From CAZCEC01 sp964497615 (GTDB lineage Bacteria; Chloroflexota; Anaerolineae; Anaerolineales; UBA6663), in NCBI GenBank assembly GCA_964497615.1, contig CAZCEC010000010.1, forward strand, positions 1 through 64,000: 64,000 nt of DNA. The letters run 5' to 3'. The notes beneath the pieces were generated by a model that was not told where the DNA came from, did not search any database, and worked only from the letters and a program-made list of their open reading frames with translations. Shown here piece by piece: positions 50,235 to 58,539 of the stretch (the stretch's first letter is position 1; each line of letters begins with the position of its first letter). The translations under genes and the position numbers were made by a program.

Positions 50235-50915
50235 CTAGATGGTAATGCTCTCTCCTGGCTTGAGCACCTTGACCTTGGAGGCGGTTTCGGCCTCCACCTG
50301 CGCGGCCCAGGCGGCGGCGTCCTGGGCGATCAAATCCCAGGTGTTGTAGTGCACGGGCACCACCACCCTGGCGCGGAGCAGCTTGGCGGCGCGCAGGGCG
50401 TCGGCGGGGCCCATGGTGTAGTTGTCGCCGATGGGCAGCACGGCCAGGTCCAGCCCTTCGTCGCCGATCAGGCTCATGTCGCCGAACAGGCCGGTGTCGC
50501 AGGCCAGGTAGAGCTTCTTGCCCTCGGTGGTGGTGATGAGGAAGCCGCACGGGTTGCCGCCATAGGTGCCATCCGGCAGGCCGGAGCCGTGCAGCGCCAG
50601 GGTGAGCTTGATGTAGCCGCACGAGAAGTCGTGCCCGCCGCCCAGGTGCTGGCCGTGCGCGGTGACGCCCTGGCCTTCCAGCCAGGTGGCGATCTCGAAA
50701 TTGGTGATGACGGTGGCGCCGGTGCGCTTGGCGATGGCAACGGTGTCGCCCAGGTGATCGCCGTGGCCGTGCGAGAGCAGGATGAAATCGGCCTGCACGT
50801 CCCCCGGCTTGGCGGCGGCGGCCGGGTTGCCGGTCAGGAAGGGGTCCACAAGCAGATGTTTGTCCCCGACATGCAGGGCGCTTGCGCCGTGACCGAGCCA
50901 GGTAAAGATGGGCAT
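50235..50915 (-). CDS. UPF0173-type metallo-beta-lactamase-fold hydrolase
   Basis: The 226-residue protein has the metal motif LSHGHGDHLGD, plus FLITTTEGKKLYLACDTGLF and RVVVPVHYNTWD, as in UPF0173 metal-dependent hydrolases. The usual start MPIFTWLGHGASALHVGDKH is intact. It should bind two metal ions; substrate is not known. AAGGAGG precedes ATG 50915. It follows the cyclase gene by 10 bp on the same strand and may be co-transcribed. Confidence 0.9.
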   Translation of the reverse strand: MPIFTWLGHGASALHVGDKHLLVDPFLTGNPAAAAKPGDVQADFILLSHGHGDHLGDTVAIAKRTGATVITNFEIATWLEGQGVTAHGQHLGGGHDFSCGYIKLTLALHGSGLPDGTYGGNPCGFLITTTEGKKLYLACDTGLFGDMSLIGDEGLDLAVLPIGDNYTMGPADALRAAKLLRARVVVPVHYNTWDLIAQDAAAWAAQVEAETASKVKVLKPGESITI

Positions 50916-50925
50916 GTGTCCTCCT

Positions 50926-52512
50926 TTACTTCAACCCCCTCAAATTCCAACTCACTACTTCGCCCTCGATGCCCTTGAGGCGCAAGACCGGCAGGGGATC
51001 GGCGACGACATGATCGGCCACCAATTTGTATGTGTTGGCGCTGATGATCGTCTGATCGCCCTCGGCGGCGGCGCACAGGCGCGCGGCCAGGTTCACATCG
51101 TGGCCGATGGCGGTGTAGTCCAGGCGGCGCAGCGAGCCAAAGTTGCCCATCATGGTCTCGCCAGTGCTGATGCCGATGCCGATGGCGGGCAAGGGCAGGC
51201 GGTCCGCCCAGCGGGCCATGACCTCGCGGTGTGCCTTCTGCATGTCTAGCGCCAGGCGCACGGCGCGCAGGGCGTGGTCGGGCTGGGCCTCAGGGGCGTT
51301 GAAGAAGCACATCACGCTGTCGCCGATGTACTTGTCGAGCGTGCCCTCGTAGGCCAACACCAGATCAGTGAGGGCAGAGAGGTGGTCGTTGAGCACCGCC
51401 TGGAGCAGTTCGGCCTCGATTTGCTCGGACATGTGGGTGAAGCCGCGGATGTCGGAGAACAGGGTGGTCACCACGCGGCGCTCGCCGGAGAGCAGGTCGC
51501 GGTCGCTGATGGTCAGCAGGCGCTCCATCACCTGCGGGCCGACGCTCAGGCCAAAGGCGCCGCGCAGGCGCTGGGTCTGGAGGTTCTCGAAGATGGCGGT
51601 GTCCATCTGGCTGGCGATGCCGCGCAGCATTTGCAGGTCGGAGCGGGTGAAGGCCGAGGCGCCGCGCCGGTTAGCCAATCCCAGCACGCCAATCAGCTTG
51701 TCCTTGAGGATCAGCGGCACGCCCACCAGGGAGCGGATCGGCCCCTCGGGATAGGCGCGGTTGAGCATCTCCCCCGTGGCAACGGCCTCCTCGGACAGCG
51801 TGCGAATGAGACGGGCGGAGGCGTCGGCATCGAACAGGTCGCGGCCGGTGAGGGCGCGCAGTTCCAACTCGTTGCCTGCCCGGTCATAGAGCATCAGGAA
51901 GCTGGTCTCGGCTTCCAGGGTGGTGCAGACCTCAGCCAGCACGGCATCCAGCAGGGCGTCCAGGTCGCCCAGCCGGTCGCGCAGCCGGTCAATGCGGAAG
52001 ATGGTCTCCAACTCGGTCTGCCGGCGGCGCAGGTCGCGCAGGGTGCGGGCGTGCTGCATGGCCGAGTCGATCTGGCTGATGGCGCCCTCCACCAGGGTCA
52101 GCTCGTCGGAGTCGAAGGCACGGCCCGAATTGAGCAGCAGGAGTGACCCCAGGCTCTCGCCGCCCACGCGCAGGGGCGCGGCGACGCAGAAGGAGTGCTT
52201 CTGGCCGGCCAGCTCGAAGTCGGTGCGGGCGAATTGGGCGGCGCGGGCGTCGGCGGCGCGCTGGGCCAGGCCGCGCAGGATTGGCTCGGCGTTCTCGCCG
52301 CCATACACCCCGGCCCGGTCGGTGAGGGCGCGCAGTTGCAGTTCGCCGGTGTCGTCGTCGCGCAGGCACAGCAGGCACAATTCGGCCTCGACCGCATCGG
52401 CCAGGGTGGTGACGATCTGCGAGGCCAATTCGCGCTCATCCTCAGCCCCGTCGCGGATGCGGTCGATGGCGAGGATGAGGCGCAGTTGGCGTTCAGCCAG
52501 TGAATCAGCCAT
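50926..52512 (-). CDS. GAF-domain class III adenylate/guanylate cyclase
   Basis: The 528-residue protein has two GAF domains (about residues 15-170 and 180-340: AVEAELCLLCLRDDDTGELQ; TTLEAETSFLMLYDRAGNEL) and a class III cyclase domain: VTTLFSDIRGFTHMSEQIEA (metal Asp), TLDKYIGDSVMCFFNAPE (second Asp), GIGISTGETMMGNFGSLRRL and YTAIGHDVNLAARLCAAAEG. All catalytic residues look present, with Lys and Asp as in adenylate cyclases (DKYIGD, RRLDYT), so cAMP is likely. The start is 52512 or 52533; both lie near a 24-bp hairpin and have no strong ribosome-binding site. Confidence 0.88.
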   Translation of the reverse strand: MADSLAERQLRLILAIDRIRDGAEDERELASQIVTTLADAVEAELCLLCLRDDDTGELQLRALTDRAGVYGGENAEPILRGLAQRAADARAAQFARTDFELAGQKHSFCVAAPLRVGGESLGSLLLLNSGRAFDSDELTLVEGAISQIDSAMQHARTLRDLRRRQTELETIFRIDRLRDRLGDLDALLDAVLAEVCTTLEAETSFLMLYDRAGNELELRALTGRDLFDADASARLIRTLSEEAVATGEMLNRAYPEGPIRSLVGVPLILKDKLIGVLGLANRRGASAFTRSDLQMLRGIASQMDTAIFENLQTQRLRGAFGLSVGPQVMERLLTISDRDLLSGERRVVTTLFSDIRGFTHMSEQIEAELLQAVLNDHLSALTDLVLAYEGTLDKYIGDSVMCFFNAPEAQPDHALRAVRLALDMQKAHREVMARWADRLPLPAIGIGISTGETMMGNFGSLRRLDYTAIGHDVNLAARLCAAAEGDQTIISANTYKLVADHVVADPLPVLRLKGIEGEVVSWNLRGLK

Positions 52513-52527
52513 GAGATGAAGTAACCC

Positions 52528-52580
52528 TGACATGCGATGGATGAAGGGTGATTTCGTCACCCTTCATCCATCGCATGTCA
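52528..52580. repeat. 24-bp perfect inverted repeat between cyclase and kbl
   Basis: The arms 52528-52551 (TGACATGCGATGGATGAAGG...) and 52557-52580 are fully complementary around TTTCG. The right arm contains the kbl stop codon (52580-52578) and the left arm lies just before the cyclase start. Likely a terminator or an inserted palindrome carrying a family D-like TTCATCC core. Confidence 0.65.
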
Positions 52581-53777
52581 GGCAATCACTCCCAACTCCC
52601 GCCCCACCGCCGCAAACGCCTCCAGCCCCTGGTCGAGGTCGCCTTGCGAATGGGCGGCGGAGAGCATGACGCGGATGCGAGCCTTGCCCTGCGGCACGGT
52701 GGGGAAGCCGATGGCCATGGCGAAGACGCCGCGCTCCATCAGCGCGCGGCTGAACTTCTGCGCCAGGGGCGCCTCGCCCAGCATGATGGGGGTGATGGGG
52801 GTGGTGGTCAAGCCGGTGTCGAAACCCAGGCGCTTCAACTCGCCCTGGAAATAGCGGGCATTGGCCCAGAGCTTGTCCACCAACTCGGTCGAGGCTTCCA
52901 GGATGTCGAGGGCGGCCAGGCAGGCGGCGGTGTCGGGCACGGTGAGGGCGGAGGAGAACAGGAAGGGCCGGCCGCGCTGGCGCAGCCAGTCCACGATGAC
53001 GGCGCTCCCGGCCACCACACCGCCCATCACGCCAAAGGCCTTGGACATGGTGCCGATCTCGATGTCCACCTTGCCATGCAGGTCGAAGTGCGCCACGATG
53101 CCGCGCCCGCCGGGGCCGAGCACCCCCTCGCCGTGCGCGTCGTCCACCATCAGCAGGATGTCCTCGGCCTGGGCGATGGCTTGGATTTCGGGCAGCGGGG
53201 CCACGTCGCCGTCCATGCTGAAGACCCCGTCGGTGACGATCAGGGCGCGGCGGAAGCCCTCGGCGCGCTGGGCGGTGATGGTGGCTTGCAGATGGGCGGG
53301 CGAGCAGTGGTCGTAGGCGGCGATCTTCGCGCCGGACAGGCGGCAGCCGTCAATGATCGAGGCGTGGTTGAGGCGGTCGGAGAAGATGACATCGCCCTTG
53401 CCGACGAGGGCCGGGATGGCGGCGAGGTTGGCGTTGAATCCGGACTGGAAGGTCAGGGCCGCCTCAACGCCCTTGAAGGCCGCCATGCGGCGCTCCAGCT
53501 CGACGTGCAGCCCAAAGGTGCCAGCGATGCTGCGCACGGCGCCAGGGCCGACGCCGAACTCATCAATGGCGCTCTTGGCGGCGGCGGTGAGGCGCGGGTC
53601 GTTGGCGAGGCCGAGGTAGTTGTTGGAGCAAAAATTCAGCACGCGCCGGCCATCCACCACCAGCCACGCGCCCTGGGGGGAGGACAGGGTGCGGATGGTG
53701 TTGAAGAGGCCTTGCGATTTGAGATTACCGATTTCCTGCGCGATCCAGTCGAGCTTGGTGGAGGTTTGTGCGGCCAT
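52578..53777 (-). CDS. kbl: 2-amino-3-ketobutyrate CoA ligase (glycine C-acetyltransferase)
   Basis: The 399-residue PLP enzyme of the alpha-oxoamine synthase family: FCSNNYLGLANDPRLT, SDRLNHASIIDGCRLSGAKI, LMVDDAHGEGVLGPGGRGIV and GTMSKAFGVMGGVVAGSAVI with the PLP Lys. In this family, KBL splits threonine-derived aminoketobutyrate to glycine and acetyl-CoA; BioF and others are close relatives, so the substrate is not certain from sequence, though length and motifs suit KBL. It is a single gene with kb-like 174-bp upstream spacer full of palindromes. Confidence 0.85.
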   Translation of the reverse strand: MAAQTSTKLDWIAQEIGNLKSQGLFNTIRTLSSPQGAWLVVDGRRVLNFCSNNYLGLANDPRLTAAAKSAIDEFGVGPGAVRSIAGTFGLHVELERRMAAFKGVEAALTFQSGFNANLAAIPALVGKGDVIFSDRLNHASIIDGCRLSGAKIAAYDHCSPAHLQATITAQRAEGFRRALIVTDGVFSMDGDVAPLPEIQAIAQAEDILLMVDDAHGEGVLGPGGRGIVAHFDLHGKVDIEIGTMSKAFGVMGGVVAGSAVIVDWLRQRGRPFLFSSALTVPDTAACLAALDILEASTELVDKLWANARYFQGELKRLGFDTGLTTTPITPIMLGEAPLAQKFSRALMERGVFAMAIGFPTVPQGKARIRVMLSAAHSQGDLDQGLEAFAAVGRELGVIA

Positions 53778-53884
53778 GCGGGCTGTCCTGTGGGCTATTC
53801 AGCGCTGACAGGACATAGTTTACCGCAAAGTGTGGGAGGGCGGGGGTGTGTAAGTCATACTCAGCTAGCGTGGCGATGAAGCCG

Positions 53885-53940
53885 GCGAATAGAATTCGCG
53901 CCTGAGGGCCTACGGCCGCCGCGTCCGCCTGCGCGGACGC
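53885..53940. repeat. Palindromes upstream of kbl (GCGAAT/ATTCGC; GCGTCCGC/GCGGACGC)
   Basis: GCGAAT-AGA-ATTCGC (53885-53899) and GCGTCCGC-CTGC-GCGGACGC (53921-53940) are tight palindromes in the spacer 53778-53951 between two minus-strand genes. They resemble the element at 38639-38672. Confidence 0.5.
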
Positions 53941-53951
53941 AGGACAATTGG

Positions 53952-54503
53952 CTAGCGGAGTCGCTTCAACGCCGAGCGTGGTAGTACATCTCCACCATCA
54001 AAACACCACTCGTCTTGCCAGGGTTTTGGCCTTTCGCAGATCGAGGTCCAACCCGATACCTGCCAACCTTGTGGAGACATAGAAAGGGTCGCGCCCGCGA
54101 CTTCAAAGGCATAAAGCTGCGAGTCGCATTCATAGTAGGCAAAAAAACTCACCACATGATCAGATTGCCCGCTACCACTGCCCATGTATGTCCAATTGAA
54201 GTCAGGATCATTTGGAGTGTGGCAGTCAGATGAGAGCGGTTCGTGTAGAGTAGTCCAACTCTGAAGCACCTTCTGCCCACCATCCGATGCAAGGGGCAAA
54301 GCGGCATCCATGCGATTGTGAATCAATGCGTAAGTGAACGCACGAATGGTGCTGGAAGGATCCTGCCTATCGGTCGAAATCATTGCTTCGACTGATGGTT
54401 CTCTAAACATCACGCTCACTACTAAAAAATAGGGGAGCAGCAAGCAGCCCAAGGTCACTGCGACTACAACGCATCCAATTAGAATAGCCCGCCAAACCGA
54501 CAT
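53952..54503 (-). CDS. Secreted or membrane-anchored hypothetical protein, low GC
   Basis: The 183-residue protein starts with one membrane helix (VVVAVTLGCLLLPYFLVVSV) and then an external domain with several Cys residues (CHTPND, YYECDSQLY, SICERPKPWQDEWCFD). Its base use is clearly more AT-rich than its neighbours, so it was perhaps acquired by transfer. ATG 54503 overlaps the GIY-YIG stop (TGATG). I do not recognise the family; a role is unknown. Confidence 0.65.
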   Translation of the reverse strand: MSVWRAILIGCVVVAVTLGCLLLPYFLVVSVMFREPSVEAMISTDRQDPSSTIRAFTYALIHNRMDAALPLASDGGQKVLQSWTTLHEPLSSDCHTPNDPDFNWTYMGSGSGQSDHVVSFFAYYECDSQLYAFEVAGATLSMSPQGWQVSGWTSICERPKPWQDEWCFDGGDVLPRSALKRLR

Positions 54504-54787
54504 CAGGTTTCCGTCACCCTCCGTCGCTTCTTCGGCTTGGGCGGCGGTGCGCACAGCGCCAGCTTCTTCTCCCTCGGGTAGCGCTTGATCGCGAGTTCGC
54601 GCTTCAGCGCGTCACCGATGGTGGCGACTTCCTCGGTGTATACCAATTCTACGGGGCGGTGGGTGCGGGTGTAGCGGGCGCCGCGGCCCGCGTTGTGGGC
54701 GGCAACCCGCAGGGCCACGTCCTTGGCCCAGCCGGTGTAGAGCGTGCCGTCGGCGCAGCGGAGGATGTAGACGAAGGGCACAGCCAA
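54503..54787 (-). CDS. GIY-YIG family nuclease-like protein
   Basis: The 94-residue protein has the GIY-YIG core: VYILRCADGTLYTGWAKDVA (GIY...YTG), ARYTRTHRPVELVYTEE and LKRELAIKRYPREKKLAL. The UPF0213/YhbQ-like group, to which this belongs, acts on DNA or RNA ends with a single catalytic domain; function of most members is unknown. The C-terminus is Lys/Arg-rich (KPKKRRRVTET). ATG 54787 follows a poor ribosome-binding site. The next gene overlaps it. Confidence 0.88.
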   Translation of the reverse strand: MAVPFVYILRCADGTLYTGWAKDVALRVAAHNAGRGARYTRTHRPVELVYTEEVATIGDALKRELAIKRYPREKKLALCAPPPKPKKRRRVTET

Positions 54788-54889
54788 AAAGGGTATAAAG
54801 GGAATAAAGGGTCAAAAGGGTATCGGGCTCAAGTGCCCTTCACACCCTTTATACCCCTTGCGCCCTTCTCTGAAAAGCTCAGCCAGGGC

Positions 54890-55870
54890 CTACTTTCTCG
54901 GTCTTCCCCACTTCCCCAGCAGCATCTGCCCGATCATCTCGCCGGTGGCGGGGACGACGGCGGCGGTCGCTTCGGGGAGGTCCCAGGCGGCGTTCTGCCG
55001 GTCGTAGCGCCAGGCGTTGCGCAGGGTGGCGGCTTCGGCCAGGGCGAGGGCCAGGGCGTTCTGGGCCGTGTCCGAGTTGCCGGAGGCGAGAAGGCCGCGC
55101 AGGGCGGTCAGCTCGGCCTGGGCCAGGTCGAGGTAGCGGAGGAGGCTATCGCGGTTGAGGGCCAGGGCCACGGGGTCGGCATCGGCCAGCGCGGCGGTGG
55201 CAGTGGCCAGGGCGCGGTCGGCGATCTTGCGGGTCTCTTCCCAGCCGGGAGAAGCGGCGGCAGCGCGCAGCAGGGCACAGGCGAACAGGGCCGGCAGGCC
55301 CTCGCTGGCGGCGGCCAGGCCGTCATGCTCAGCCGGGTCCACGTGATAGACGGCCGCGCCGGCCAGTTGCGCCACGTCCGCCACGAGCTTGAGGGCCTCC
55401 GGCGGGCAGTTGGCGGCCGGGGCCATCGCCCACAAGCCGCGCTCGAACAGATCAGCGCGAGCGGCGGCCAGGCCCACCTCGCCGGTGTGGAGGTGGGCGG
55501 GGTTGAGGGCCGGGTGGACGGCGACGAAGTAGACGCTCTCGCCCAGGCCCTTCTCAGCCCAGGCCAGCGGCGGGCCAAGGAGCGGGCCAAGCGCGGCCAC
55601 CACGCACCCGGCGCGCAGGTCGGGAGCGATGGCCGCCAGGACGTGGGGCAGTTCGGAATAGGGAAGGGCGGCCAGCACCAGGTCCGCGCCCTCGACGGCG
55701 CGGCGCAGGTTCCAATCGGCCCGCTTGAGAAAACCCTGGCGCACGGCGTGCTGGGCCACCTCAGGCTGGCCATCGTAGCCGCTGAGGGCCAGGTCGGGGT
55801 TGGCGTTCAGGCGCAGGGCCAGCGAGCCGCCCAGGCGGCCTAGCCCGAGGAGGGTCAGTTTGATGGGCAT
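54890..55870 (-). CDS. NAD-binding dehydrogenase of the TyrA/ProC-like group
   Basis: The 326-residue protein has the Rossmann opening IKLTLLGLGRLGGSLALRLN and a prephenate-dehydrogenase-like helix pattern (DLVLAALPYSELPHVLAAIA; VHPALNPAHLHTGEVGLAAA). The C-terminal helical part has AEHDGLAAASEGLPALFACA, where a TyrA substrate site would lie. Exact substrate is not clear; prephenate or pyrroline-5-carboxylate dehydrogenase/reductase relatives are the nearest. ATG 55870 has TATACT on the minus strand 6 bp before it and no ribosome-binding site, so a leaderless transcript is likely. It is an independent gene. Confidence 0.75.
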   Translation of the reverse strand: MPIKLTLLGLGRLGGSLALRLNANPDLALSGYDGQPEVAQHAVRQGFLKRADWNLRRAVEGADLVLAALPYSELPHVLAAIAPDLRAGCVVAALGPLLGPPLAWAEKGLGESVYFVAVHPALNPAHLHTGEVGLAAARADLFERGLWAMAPAANCPPEALKLVADVAQLAGAAVYHVDPAEHDGLAAASEGLPALFACALLRAAAASPGWEETRKIADRALATATAALADADPVALALNRDSLLRYLDLAQAELTALRGLLASGNSDTAQNALALALAEAATLRNAWRYDRQNAAWDLPEATAAVVPATGEMIGQMLLGKWGRPRK

Positions 55871-55936
55871 GGCTATAGTATAGCCTGAGGACGTGTTTGG
55901 TTCAGGGAGGGCAGACAGTAGTGCGCAAAACATCTA

Positions 55937-56014
55937 CACCGCGGAGGGCGCGGAGTACGCGGAGAATTATCCGGCAGACTCCAGAACTCAGCGGTCTCCG
56001 CGAACTCCGCGGTG
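55937..56014. repeat. Inverted pair of family B repeats
   Basis: ACACCGCGGAGGGCGCGGAG (55936-55955 region, 9-bp period) and GCGGTCTCCGCGAACTCCGC (55991-56010 region) face each other across about 30 bp. They form a large hairpin between the HD gene end and the TyrA-like gene. Confidence 0.55.
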
Positions 56015-56026
56015 AGACGCCCGTGG

Positions 56027-56560
56027 TCAACTATCGTCATCCGCCGCCTGGAGCACGCCCAGCATCTCATCCTCGGGCGTGGCGGAATGGGCAGCGCGGT
56101 CCTGATGGCGGCGGATGAGGGCCAGGGTCAGTGGCGGCGCGCCGGCCTGGGCGCACAGGTCCGCCCCCCAGGCGGGGTGCTGCGCGGCGACGGCAAAGGC
56201 TCTGTAAAGGCCGCGCGGCGGCGATTGGCCCCAGCGCGCGGCAAGGTTCGGCAGCCAGCGGCGGCCCAGCACCGCCAGCGTGCGCTCGAAGACGTTGAGG
56301 GGGGCGCGGACCTTCCCGATGTCATGCAGTAGGGCGGCCTGGAGCAGTTCGCGTTGAGCGGTGTAGGGATGCGGGCCGGCGCGGACGGCGCGCAGGACGC
56401 GCAGGGCGTGGGCCTGTTCGGCGGGGGAATGCTGGTTGAAGAGCGCGGCCAGGGCCGGCGAACCGAGCGCGGCGGCGGCTTCGGCCTGCTCGGCGGGGGT
56501 GAGGGGGACGCGCCGCAGGTGCCGGAAGAACTGGCCCACGCGGTAGCGCGCGCGGCGCAT
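56027..56560 (-). CDS. HD-domain protein
   Basis: The 177-residue protein has the HD pattern: EQAHALRVLRAVRAGPHPYT, LLQAALLHDIGKVRAPLNVF (the HD pair) and later VAAQHPAWGADLCAQAGAPP with a metal His, and RRHQDRAAHSATPEDEM. HD proteins hydrolyse phosphate esters; nucleotidase or cyclic dinucleotide phosphodiesterase roles are both possible, without a GYP motif for the latter. ATG 56560 overlaps the M50 stop (TGATG). No other domain is present. Confidence 0.82.
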   Translation of the reverse strand: MRRARYRVGQFFRHLRRVPLTPAEQAEAAAALGSPALAALFNQHSPAEQAHALRVLRAVRAGPHPYTAQRELLQAALLHDIGKVRAPLNVFERTLAVLGRRWLPNLAARWGQSPPRGLYRAFAVAAQHPAWGADLCAQAGAPPLTLALIRRHQDRAAHSATPEDEMLGVLQAADDDS

Positions 56561-57186
56561 CAGCCCACGAGCGCCCGGAGGATCGTCAGGGCCGGCTGGC
56601 CCACCAGCAGCCCCAGGAAGCGCCCGCCCAGGAACACCAGCGCCATCAGCAGCAGCGGGCCGTATTGCTCCAGCGGGTTGAGGATGCTGTCCCACTGGCG
56701 CGGGGCCACGGCGCGCAGGATTTTGGAGCCGTCCAGCGGGGGCAGCGGGATCAGGTTGAACAGCATCAGCAGCAAGTTGATGTAGATGAACTCCAGCAGG
56801 AAATCGCTCAGGCTGGGGAAGAGGCCGCCGCCGCCGATGTTGGGCACGATGTCTAGCCGGAAGGGGATGGCGGCCAGGGCAGCCATAACCAAATTCGAGA
56901 ATGGCCCAGCGGCGGCCACGATGCCCATGCCCAACTGCGGGCCGGGGCGCAGGTTGTAGGGGTTCACCTGCACCGGCTTGGCCCAGCCAAACCCGGCGAA
57001 TACCAGCAGCAGCGACCCCAGCGGGTCCAGGTGGGCCAGCGGGTTGAGGGTCACCCGCCCCATGCGGCGCGGAGTCTCGTCGCCCAACTGCACGGCCGTG
57101 ATGGCGTGCGCCAGCTCGTGGATGGTGAAGGCGATGATGAGGGTGATGATGCGCGAGATGACGCCGGCGATGGTCAGGCCAAACAT
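56560..57186 (-). CDS. M50-family membrane metalloprotease (site-2 type)
   Basis: The 208-residue protein has the zinc motif FTIHELAHAITA (HExxH) in a membrane helix, then FSNLVMAALAAI, and NLIPLPPLDGSKIL (N-x-x-P-x-x-DG), the second ligand. It resembles the small sporulation-like or peptidase M50B proteins. It should cut membrane proteins within the bilayer; substrate unknown. ATG 57186 with GGAG upstream; a TATAAT on the minus strand lies at 57213-57208. It is coupled to the HD gene by TGATG. Confidence 0.85.
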   Translation of the reverse strand: MFGLTIAGVISRIITLIIAFTIHELAHAITAVQLGDETPRRMGRVTLNPLAHLDPLGSLLLVFAGFGWAKPVQVNPYNLRPGPQLGMGIVAAAGPFSNLVMAALAAIPFRLDIVPNIGGGGLFPSLSDFLLEFIYINLLLMLFNLIPLPPLDGSKILRAVAPRQWDSILNPLEQYGPLLLMALVFLGGRFLGLLVGQPALTILRALVG

Positions 57187-57207
57187 GCGGTCTCCATGGC
57201 TGGCGGG

Positions 57208-57224
57208 ATTATAGCAGGTATAAT
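57208..57224. promoter_or_regulatory. Divergent back-to-back -10 boxes
   Basis: ATTATAGCAGGTATAAT holds TATAAT on both strands. The plus-strand copy (57219-57224) ends 8 bp before ATG 57233, pointing to a leaderless DUF951 transcript; the minus-strand copy serves the M50 gene 22 bp away. Confidence 0.6.
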
Positions 57225-57232
57225 CGCCGTCA

Positions 57233-57445
57233 ATGCCCCTGGAACTGCACTTGGACGACATCCTGCTACTGCGCAAGCCGCACCCGTGCGGGGGCTACGA
57301 ATGGCGGGTGGTGCGGCTGGGGGCCGATATTGGGCTGGTGTGCCTGACCTGCCAACGGCGGGTGATGCTGACCCGGCGCGAAGTGGAGAAGCGCACCAAG
57401 CGCGTCAGCCGTCCGCCGGAAAGCGGGCCCACGCTGCCGGGATGA
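57233..57445 (+). CDS. DUF951-family small protein
   Basis: The 70-residue protein has the DUF951 core: LELHLDDILLLRKPHPCGGY, EWRVVRLGADIGLVCLTC and QRRVMLTRREVEKRTKRV, with the three Cys that may bind a metal. It is found as a free-standing gene in Firmicutes and Chloroflexota and has no known role, perhaps DNA or RNA binding. The 3' end overlaps the fucosyltransferase end by 41 bp, convergent. ATG 57233 is 8 bp after TATAAT. Confidence 0.85.
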   Translation: MPLELHLDDILLLRKPHPCGGYEWRVVRLGADIGLVCLTCQRRVMLTRREVEKRTKRVSRPPESGPTLPG

Positions 57446-58292
57446 TGTCGGCCGACGCGTAGGCCGGGTCGCGGTACCAGGGGTGCGGGCCGGCCACGAT
57501 CTTGTCCGGGTTCGGGTTGAGCCAGGCCGCCCACCAGCCAAACGTGCTGTTGGCAATCACCTGGTGCTGGCACTGGCTCAGCAGGTAGAAATCCTCGTAG
57601 TCGCCCAGGCCGGGCGCGTCGCGATAGCTGACGGGGCCGGGCAGCGGCAGGTTCTGCTTCACCCACTCGATCTCATCTGAAAACACGAACAGGCGGGCCG
57701 CAGGCGCTTGCGCACGGATGTGCGCGACAGCGGCGCGGTAGTAGCCGGGCGAGCAGGCGCCGTAGCGGGCCGCGTGCACGGGCTCAGCCGCATAGTCGCC
57801 GCGCCGGACGTGCACGCCCAGGCTGGGGGCGGCGCGAATGGCGCTGAGCATCGCCTGGCCGCCCGGGGAGAGGGGCGACCGCAGGGCGAATTCCTCCCGC
57901 AGTTGGGCGGCCACCTCCGCGAAAAAACGCTCCGACTGCCAGTAACCTACCACATAGGCCGGCGGGCGCGCACGGAACACGGCGGGGTTGAATTGCGGCT
58001 GCTCAAACCGCACCACCTGCCGGCGGCGGAAGAACAGCACCCGGTACACCCGGCGCAGCGCGCGGCGAGCCTTGCCCCAGCGCGGGTTGTAGCAAAAGGG
58101 GGCGACCTCCAGCAGGGTGGCAGCCGGGGCGCGGATGCGGAAGTGGTGAAGCTGGCAGGGACGCAGGTTGCCATAGCCCCGGGACGACAGATCCAGCTTG
58201 AGCGGCACGCCAAGGCGATGAGCCAGGGCACGGCCCAAAGCGTATTGAAAGAGCTGGTTGCCGAGGCCGTGGGTGAGCCGGGAGATGATCAT
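57405..58292 (-). CDS. GT11 alpha-1,2-fucosyltransferase-like enzyme
   Basis: The 295-residue protein has the family 11 marks: IISRLTHGLGNQLFQYALGR at the N-terminus, APSLGVHVRRGDYAAEPVH (the GDP-fucose HxRRGD motif) and VIANSTFGWWAAWLNPNPDK. It should add fucose or a similar 6-deoxy sugar to a glycan in the cytoplasm. It is not with the other glycan genes. Its C-terminus overlaps DUF951. ATG 58292 lies before an AT-rich spacer. Confidence 0.88.
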   Translation of the reverse strand: MIISRLTHGLGNQLFQYALGRALAHRLGVPLKLDLSSRGYGNLRPCQLHHFRIRAPAATLLEVAPFCYNPRWGKARRALRRVYRVLFFRRRQVVRFEQPQFNPAVFRARPPAYVVGYWQSERFFAEVAAQLREEFALRSPLSPGGQAMLSAIRAAPSLGVHVRRGDYAAEPVHAARYGACSPGYYRAAVAHIRAQAPAARLFVFSDEIEWVKQNLPLPGPVSYRDAPGLGDYEDFYLLSQCQHQVIANSTFGWWAAWLNPNPDKIVAGPHPWYRDPAYASADIIPAAWARFPADG

Positions 58293-58426
58293 GGGGCGGG
58301 GATGCTGGCCAAGTATGCCGGAGAGACGGCTGGCCTGTCAAACCTAGGCCTAAATCGGACCCATATTGGCGTGAAATTAAGGCCGGCCTTCAGATTCTGA
58401 AAGGTGGGATGAATAATATTGAACTG

Positions 58427-58470
58427 GGTATTGACAAATTGCAATACATGATTAAACTTCTGTATTGTAA
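58427..58470 (+). promoter_or_regulatory. AT-rich region with inverted repeat, probable regulatory site
   Basis: TTGACA (58431-58436) lies beside TTGCAATAC (58439-58447) and GTATTGTAA (58462-58470), which pair with one mismatch around 14 bp. The 247-bp spacer 58293-58539 is AT-rich compared with the rest and also has TTGAAC (58482 on) and CTTAACAATCC. Promoter boxes for the gene at 58540 cannot be fixed. Confidence 0.4.
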
Positions 58471-58539
58471 CAGCAGTGCAATTGAACTTTCATGACATCG
58501 ACTTAACAATCCTACACTTGACTTTACATAGGCGCCAGA

